Below, in pieces: positions 56,995 to 64,000 of a DNA stretch of 64,000 bases. The position numbers and the translations under genes are program-made. The stretch is from positions 6,227,700-6,291,699 of the forward strand of contig CM068547.1 of assembly GCA_035048495.1 (NCBI GenBank), read 5' to 3'. This stretch comes from Euptelea pleiosperma. Its lineage: Eukaryota; Streptophyta; Magnoliopsida; Ranunculales; Eupteleaceae. The notes under the pieces were generated by a model that was not told the origin of the DNA, did not search any database, and worked only from the letters and a program-made list of their open reading frames with translations. Position 1 is the first letter of the stretch; the number at the start of each line of letters is the position of its first letter.

Positions 56995-57900
56995 GGTCAG
57001 GATCGGGGAACAACCATTTTGGCCTACCCACGTAGAAGATGAATCAATGGCTGGTTTTTTGTGAGGATAATGTCCTCACCATATAGACCACCCCAACAAA
57101 AAAAATTAGCTCATTCTGAAATTTCTAACCCCATCGAATGTGGTTTTCAAGTTACATGGTAAGAATAGGCTGCAACTCGGGCAGGTTGGAGGTCAACCCT
57201 AGCCCAACCCAACCTTAAAGGCTGTCAACCCTAACCCAACCCAACCCAAGGTCGGGCCTAGATATTTCAACCCTAACCCAACCCTATTGGGTTGGGCCGG
57301 GTTAGTTGGGTTAGTCAGGTTGGTCAATTTCTTAATTTTTTTTTATTGGTTGGAAATATTGTTAAATTTTTTCATATTAAAATAATTTATCGATTAATAC
57401 AACAGTCGTTGAGCTAACCATTAAATAATAGCATAACTTCATTTCCACAGTTGGTGAAAGAAAACATGATATTTTCATAATAGCGGAACAGTTCATTAAC
57501 TCAAATGCATGATAAAAGTCACTAAAGAAATAACCAAAAATAATCATTGGAGAAAAACACGATATTTTCACTATCAACTGATCACATAAAATGCTAAAAT
57601 GTAGTTTCAATGACATTTTGTAATATCACACAAAGGTTTTAGTTACTAAAGACAAACATTATGTTTTAGTTCACTAACCCAACCCGATTTGATCGGGTTA
57701 CCAAAAATTCGGCCGAAGCCCAACCCAAGTTCTAAAAGAGCTAACCCAACCCAACCCTAATGTCGGGTTCAACTCATCGGGCTCGGGTTGAGCCCTCCCA
57801 AGTTACAGCCCTAGGTAAAAATAGACGGTCCATAATTCTTCAACTTCTAAACCAGGCTACGAATATCAGAATGATTTGAATTTTTGTGATAGAGATCATC
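56995..57900. mobile_element. family C MITE copy 4, split by element E
   Basis: The left half (56995-57165) reads GGTCAGGATCGGGGAACAAC ... GATGAATCAATGGCTGG ... GTTTTCAAGTTACATGG. The right half (57814-57895) continues GTAAAAATAGACGGTCC ... AATGATTTGAATTTTTGTGA and fades out. The interrupting element is the hAT-like E copy. Confidence 0.8.
57166..57813. mobile_element. hAT-like element E, complete copy, 648 bp
   Basis: Starts TAGGCTGCAACTCGGGCAGG and ends with the inverted TAGGGCTGTAACTTGGGAGG. Flanks GGTAAGAA (57158-57165) and GGTAAAAA (57814-57821) are an 8-bp duplication with one change, as hAT insertions make. Both sides are rich in AACCCAACCC repeats around an AT-rich core shared with 8549-8790. 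No transposase. Confidence 0.85.
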
Positions 57901-58424
57901 CTCACAAAGAAAGAAAAAAAAGGAAAAATTATTTTAAGTCCATATTTACAAAAATAACGACCATTTAGTCCCTTTTACAAAATTATGGACTCTTTGATTT
58001 AATTGTCTACCCATTAAGGCCTTTCTTTTGAAATATCCATATTATCCCCCAACTAATATCAGTTTGAATTGATAGCATCATTTGATTCGATGTTGACTGA
58101 CACAGTACCGTACGTTAGTTTTGTCCAACTCTTTCCCTCCATTTTCTTGCTCGATCTAGAGCTTTTTTCCTCCATGTCCTTCTTCTACATCTTTTCTACT
58201 ATTTTCTCGCTCTACAGCTCTTTCCCTCAATTTCCTTCTTATATAGCTCTTTGCAACTCATTTATACTCCATTCAAGGTCAAGAAAGACGAAGGTGATGT
58301 AAGTTTGAAAGATTTCCTTCCAGTCATCTATTTTATAGCATCTCAGTTATCCTCTACAGTTCTTTGTAGCTTGTCTATGTGCCTTTGGATGTGAATAAAG
58401 AAGGTGACGTTGGTTTCAAGGGTT

Positions 58425-59480
58425 AATTAAGAAAGAAGAAGGTGAAGATGGAACAAGGAAGATGCTGAAGAAAATGGTTATTACTTTAATTTTTGTTAAG
58501 CAAAAATCTTCAAGGAAGAAGCTGAAGAAGATGGTTATCACTTCAATTTTTGTTTAAGCAAGAATCATCTCTCAAGTTTTAGTAATAATATTCACGAAAC
58601 TGGTTGAACCAAGACCATTTTCCCCAAACTGGTTGAATCAGTATTATTTTCACCAAACTAGTTGAACCAGTACCATTTTCATGATGTATGTATTTGTTTA
58701 CAGTTTGAGTATTGAGCTCAACTTAATTGAAACACTAACACAATTAGACTATAATGAAAAGATGATGAGAAAATACATTTCAATGAAGAAGAACCCATGT
58801 AACAATGTTGGAAACGAACAAATTTTTTTCTACAAAACCGTTCAGCTTGATTGAACTAGTACATTTTTATTAAGTCAATATTTGTTCCTAGTTTGAGTAT
58901 TGAACTCAACTTGATTGAACTAGTAATACATTGAGACAATAATGAAGAGATGATGAGAAAATATATCTCTACAAAAAGGAACCCTTGTAATTAACAATGG
59001 TGAAATAAAAAAAAATTAAAAGAAATCATTCAACTTGGTTGAACCAGTACCATTTTCATGAAACCTGTATTCGTTTTCAATTTGAGTATTTTAGCACAAC
59101 TTAATTGAATCACTAACAAAATTAGATGATAATTAAGAGAAGATGGAAAAATGCACAACGAAGAGGAACCCTTGTAACAATAGTAAAACAAACAAAATTC
59201 TGTCAGAGGAATCGCTCAACTTGATCGAACTAGTACCATTTTCACGAAGTTAATATTTTATTTTCAGTTTGAATACTAAACCTTAAAACCTACAAGTAAA
59301 GCTTCATCTCCCTAGCTATTTCTATTTTATAAGACATGTTTTTGAAACTCCATTTCACTCTCAATACTTTCTCTATTCCTCTAACCATTTTGTTAAGTTG
59401 GTATTTTATTTCAAGTTTGAGTATTGAGCTCAAACTGGTTGAACCAACACCATTTTAATTTCAATAAATTAGTTGAACCA
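58425..59480. repeat. tandem repeats: 60-bp pair, 38-bp set, about 185-bp array
   Basis: Two copies of AAGATGCTGAAGAAAATGGT-type sequence at 58465 and 58518. Then 38-bp repeats CTGGTTGAACCAAGACCATT at 58598-58680. Then four to five units of about 185 bp, each with GAACCAGTACCATTTTCA, TTTGAGTATTGAGCTCAACT, GAAGAGATGATGAGAAAATA and GGAACCCTTGTAACAATG (unit starts near 58660, 58848, 59037, 59222, 59440). No open frame spans it. Confidence 0.75.
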
Positions 59481-59499
59481 CTAACAATGGTGAAATGGA

Positions 59500-60000
59500 T
59501 GTCAAAAGTTTTTCGACGACAATGCCCTTATCCTTGACTGACAATGGTACAATTCCTCGTTTATGATGCTTGAAGAATTAATTTTTCATTCTACTTTAAA
59601 GTATATTTAACAGTAAAAGTAACAAAAGAAGACTTATTAGTCAATCTTTCGATAAAATAATTAATCAGAACCAAAAATTTTCCTACGGCTTGAATGGTCG
59701 AGTCGTGCCTACACTACGGACTTTAAGTACTTTTCGCAAAAAAAAACTACAGCCATTGATTCATCTTCTATGTGGGTACACCAAATGATTTGAATTTCAT
59801 GATGAAGTACAAAAATGTTTAAGTTACTTGTAATGAGGTAATAATTGCAATAAGGTCTTCGTTTTCTTAGTCATTATTGGTCTCCGAATATACTTGATTT
59901 CCTCGTCATTATGGAAGATTCTAAAGGAAGTTAGGGGATAAAAACTTTGATATCGACATGCACCTAGACATCAAAAGTTGATGTCCATAAAAATGCCATG
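59500..60000. other. no gene seen
   Basis: AT-rich; includes a 40-bp family C fragment (59752-59790, AGCCATTGATTCATCTTCTATG) and nothing else recognisable. Confidence 0.4.
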
Positions 60001-60250
60001 TGGCACACTCGTTCGGGCCTGCTTAGTGGACCTATACACCAAAAATCAGCCTGATTGGTGATTTTTTAGCCATTGGATTCAGCAATTTTTTGGGGTACTC
60101 AAATCATCCAACAGCTATAAATCACCCTGCCAAAAATGTTCAATCCAAAAGCAATGAATCAGCAATCAGACTGTTTTTGGTGTACTAATCCACTTGATGC
60201 TGTCATGGCATAAGTGGGCCGTAGATTGTGCCACATGACATCTTTTGGGG
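60000..60250. repeat. family B-like inverted repeat unit
   Basis: TGGACCTATACACCAAAAATCAG, GATTGGTGATTTTTTAGCC and, inverted, CAATCAGACTGTTTTTGGTG with CACATGACATCTTTTGGGG at the close. The outer CATGTGGCACACTC matches the family A/B hairpin centre. Confidence 0.45.
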
Positions 60251-60885
60251 TACAATGTTTGAGGTCTAGGTATTGACATCAATTTTTTTTGTGTCAACGA
60301 TTCGGATTCAGGTCAGGTGCCGGTATCAATCCCATGAATGACGGACCCAGACCAGTAACTGGGTAAGTTGTAGAAGAACCAGGGTACACTCAGGCCCGAT
60401 TCAGTTTTTAACTGGATTTAAAAGGATGAACTTGAACCCGACTAATTAGTTCAGGTTCGGGTTTGTTTGACAACTGCGTACCCTTTGACATCCTGAATTG
60501 GAAGTAGAATGATCTATAACAAAGATTCCCAAAGAGACACATGGCATGGATTGAAACTTTGATTTCGACCTGTATTTCTGTCTAGGTTGAAACTCGAAAC
60601 CAAAATTTCGGAAAAAATCTAAAAACAATTTAGGTTGTAAACTATTAAATTGTGAAATTTTTTAGGAAATCTTATCCCTTTCTCTCCATAATCTCCCATA
60701 AGCATAGAGAATCTTAATATTTGCCTTTAAAATAGGAAACAAGGCCTGATTTGGCCTGATTTATCTATTCACCAATTGCTAATAAAAAATCGAAGAGGAC
60801 TGAAATTATTGGGATTTCGGTTTCGATCTACCTCAAAACCAAAATTTCGAAGATTTCGCCGAAATTTAAAACTATGACACATGGG
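60250..60885. other. no gene seen
   Basis: Contains GATTTCGGTTTCGATC-like phrases in both orientations (60540-60860), suggesting an old MITE. No gene. Confidence 0.35.
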
Positions 60886-61134
60886 GGTGAAGATCAAATT
60901 TGTTCCATCCTCCATCAGAGATCAAAGGAACGTTAATAGGTATGTAAGTACAGAGTTTGGCGACTGATTGGTATTAGAACTGATTTTTGGTTAAGATTGA
61001 TCTGGTTTATCATATACTGTTCATGAGCAATAATCTTACACCTCGTCCCTCGACCAATTTGTCAAGAAAGACAAGAACCCAGAGACACTTAAGGCTATAG
61101 CCTATAGGTTTCAATGATCCATAACTGAATGTTA

Positions 61135-63656
61135 TCAACCATTTACCATCATCAAGTCATTCCAAGAGTCAATCGGCCCGGGCAAGCACCAATGCAGACA
61201 GTCATTCTGAACTTTGGCATTTTTATTCTCCGCGAACGGATGGAACTGCCTGTAGGGCGGATGCCCATCAGGCCTGAACAATGACATGTAGGTCGTGTCA
61301 AAAAGTTTCGGATTCAACCCCTTCTCGGATCCTACAGCTGCTGCCTTCTCAAACTCCTCTAACTCAATGTTAGGGAGTATTGAATCAATGTCTCTCAAAC
61401 TAATCTCGCCTTCTTTAAATGGTATGGTTCTTGTGCAAGTCCCACCACTAGACCATTCCCCGTTCTCAAAGTGATCTGGTGTGACAGTTCTAAACAAAAT
61501 CAATCCCTTGTGATCGGATGTTGTGATGAAGTTGAGCACCAGCTGGAGGGCTTTGCGATAAGCATATTCAAACCCAAGTTCTGTCATGTTTTTCCTTGCA
61601 GGAGAGTTATGGCAACCCATGATTGTGTTGTTCTCATAGTAGATCGCCGTTTTGAGAAACCATTTCCCACCAGAAATTATCATGTAATCGAAGCTCTGAC
61701 ATTGGTCTGTCCATATCTTATCAAGTTCGACAAGATGCAAATGAGCATCAGATGTCGAGACACCGTATATGTCTTTGAAAATGTCAGTTTTTAACAGGAA
61801 GGAGACCAGATCGCTGAGAGGGTGAAGTTGTAGGAGGGGAAGTGCCATCTTTTGGATTTGTTTTCCTCGTCATGGTAGACTTCAACGGGTTCTTCCACCT
61901 GAGATACATAACAATTCAACTTGGTTAACAACTAACTTGGAACAGGGGATAGTTGTGGTATTGATGGTGGTGGTGGTAATGGTACTAATTGTTGTAGTGG
62001 TTTTAGTCATGGTTTTAAAAACGGCTATTATAACGAAAATCATGTCCATTATAATGGATTCGGACCTCCCCGTTATGTTATATACCGTTAAAATGCTAAA
62101 AAAATAACAGCCATTATTTTCCGTTATTATTTTCTGGAAAATTTTGTGAAAGAAGGCCGTTATTTCCATTATATTTCCTTCTCTTCCGTGACTTGAATCC
62201 ACGACGTGGGGTTGGCTCTGAAGTCTGAAACCAAATGTTAAGACCCAAACCAATACTCCAAGTGATAGTGGAGCTGAAACCTAAGGTCTTAACCTAGGAT
62301 TGTAACAGAACCAGGGAGCAGATCGAAAGGAAGAGGATGATGGACCCCATCAAAGACCACAAATCAACATATGTACGCAATAAACAACAAATGATCCTAA
62401 TACAAGTGCTATAGGAATGACCACTGAAATCTTGCAATTGGGAAGTGAAATTTACTCATGGGAACTTAACACCAAAGGAAAACAAAATAAGAAGAATGGG
62501 CCTAACTCAGATTCTTGAGCTTGAAGACCTAAGCCTACATTACCTTTGAGAGAATGCAAAGCAATGACTGGACATGGTTGCGAGAAATTGAATCACCAAT
62601 GAATGCCCATGACTTATTCCTCATCAACTCAAGAAATCTCTCTGCATTAAACTGGGGTAACTCGCAACCCCGTGGATTCCACCTCCAGTAAAGATACCCT
62701 GAATCAGGGCGTCCATTCCTCATACGGTTCTGATGATCCTGAATGAAATGGCAACTTTCATTAGTGTAAAGCGCCCCCAACGGATCTCGGATCCATTCTC
62801 CAGTAAAAATATCACATTTTTCTGCATTAAAATTGATGTACTAAATAAGAGATCACAGGGCAAACATGAAGTATGACATTAGTTACAGCTAAATCTAGAA
62901 CTCTTTCCGTATTCTAAATGACAAAATGACCTTTTCTTTTGTATAGATTACACAGAACTCAAGGTTCTCCATATAGAATTTGGGTCTAAAACATGAAATC
63001 AGACCAAAATCTAAAATACCCAACATCTGAAACCAGCCTAAAATCTTGATTCAGAGTGTAAAATGGATTACAATTAGAATTAGCACCCTACCTCTGGTTT
63101 TTCCACAATACCCATCAACATTTTCTCATTAAAAGAAAAAAACCAACAATAAAATACCCAGCTCAATATGAAATGGTACAATTTCTAAAAAATTAAATTT
63201 CACAGAGTGAGATGGAATGTGGATTACCACTACAACTCTGGTTTCCCCTAATACCCATCAGCATTTTTGAAGAAAAAAAATTGAAAAAGAGAAACAGGAG
63301 TACTGATTCTATTTTTTCTCAAATAAAAAGTTATTTTTCTTTGCTTTTCCTCTAGCTTCATTATTCAGAAAATCCAACTAAAAGAAACTCCAAAATTACA
63401 GACCTTCCTGAGGTATCGAATCTCCAACTTCCGGGACCTCTACAGAAACCGGAGTCACCACAGGAACCGGTGTCGCTGCACCCACTGTTTTCTCTACAAA
63501 AGGTGCTTCCGTGGTGGGTGAAAATCCGGTGGAATGATGGAAGAAGAAAAGAAAAGCAAGACCCATTAGAAGGATTGGGATGACGAACTTCATAAATACA
63601 TGGTTTTGCTTGCGAAGAGACCATGGCTTCCAATCGAACATCATTTCCTTTCCCAT
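61135..63656 (-). pseudogene. TBL-family O-acetyltransferase, copy 2, frameshifted
   Basis: Second copy of the gene at 44824-49301, in the same orientation about 14 kb away. Exons 63656-63404 and 62821-62544 have exactly the lengths of copy 1 (253 and 278 bp). Exon 3 (61898-61135) is 764 bp against 777. The difference is one missing base, one missing Gly codon (FRPDGHPPYR for HPGPYR) and three codons lost near the C-terminus. The missing base near 61800 (AGGAAGG for AGGAAAGG in copy 1) shifts the frame after FTLSAIWSPS and leads directly to a stop. Downstream the frame still encodes the whole PC-esterase part with DCLHWCLPGPID. The GDS motif here is the usual GDSISRN, but the conserved Cys117 (QNCMRNGRPD in copy 1) is Arg. 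Intron 2 is 645 bp instead of 2500. If the missing base is an assembly error the gene could be functional. Confidence 0.85.
61996..62175. repeat. family G piece in intron 2 of TBL copy 2
   Basis: GGCTATTATAACGAAAATCA, CATTATAATGGATTCGG, CCCCGTTATGTTATATACCG and GGCCGTTATTTCCATTATAT: the TAACGG-type inverted motifs of the 25085 copy. I found no counterpart in intron 2 of copy 1, so it probably arrived after duplication. Confidence 0.5.
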
Positions 63657-63924
63657 TTAACTTACAGAAGAAGAAAATCCCTGAACTAAGTGAAGAAAAC
63701 AGCAGCTTTGATCTGCTTCCCATATGGGGTTTTCAACTAAAACCTCGATTAGCCAAGAAATAAAGCAAAGAGTATTAAAACCGACTTCTAGTAGTTGCTG
63801 GCATGTTGCAGGTCTGAGTATCTTGGCGTATCATTAATGATACAGGTTTAATATCTTGGCGTATCATCATCCTGATTCCTGACCATACCGGCTGTTGTAA
63901 CTTGTAACCAAGGTTTAAAGGGAC

Positions 63925-64000
63925 CGTTATAACGTTATAACGGACTGGGGCGTTACAGTTTTTTCCGTTATAACGAAAAAACGCTCAGGGGCAAATACGG
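63925..64000. repeat. family G piece at window edge
   Basis: CCGTTATAACGTTATAACGG, GGGGCGTTACAGTTTTTTCC and TTATAACGAAAAAACG; continues past the window. Confidence 0.5.

Overview
The window looks like nuclear DNA of a flowering plant. It holds a few intron-containing plant genes with canonical GT/AG introns, set in wide, AT-rich, transposon-filled intergenic DNA. Plant-typical families are present: a 3xHMG-box protein, TRICHOME BIREFRINGENCE-LIKE (TBL) wall O-acetyltransferases and a UGT72-type glycosyltransferase. The elements (CACTA, hAT, MULE-type MITEs, Helitron, L1-type LINEs, TRIMs) also fit a plant. I cannot name the species.

Layout. 1-8548: part of a CACTA (En/Spm) element. A broken TNP2-type transposase lies on the minus strand (1625-4089), a MULE-type MITE sits inside, and a GCCGGCGG-rich terminus ends at 8548. 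8549-10625: a hAT-like element split by another MITE, then three copies of a dispersed inverted-repeat family. 10877-12258: a UGT72-like glucosyltransferase pseudogene. 13700-19900: Helitron-like DNA with repeated 3' ends, several hAT and other MITEs, and one small intact plant gene (18732-19181, minus). 21500-24605: two LINE fragments. 26626: first exon of a small membrane protein with a probable solo LTR in the following intron. 28372-37900: a degenerate minus-strand LINE invaded by a plus-strand LINE (29725-33143) and two TRIM elements. 39697-42060: an intact ten-exon 3xHMG-box gene. 42195-44460: repeat cluster, satellite-like tandem repeats and a TRIM solo LTR. 44824-49301 and 61135-63656: two duplicated TBL genes; the first has an open frame and the second a frameshift. 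Between them lie (CT)n, a fold-back element, a CACTA end, a LINE fragment and tandem repeats.

Functionally, only the 3xHMG-box gene, the small 149-residue gene, the first TBL copy and probably the 26626 gene look able to make protein. They show no common pathway. The main interest is the transposon record: several insertions keep exact target-site duplications, so their order can be read. The clearest new-looking item is a very small TRIM family (two complete copies of 312 and 484 bp and a 119-bp solo LTR). Its longer LTR form appears to have taken up a copy of its own primer-binding/internal segment.
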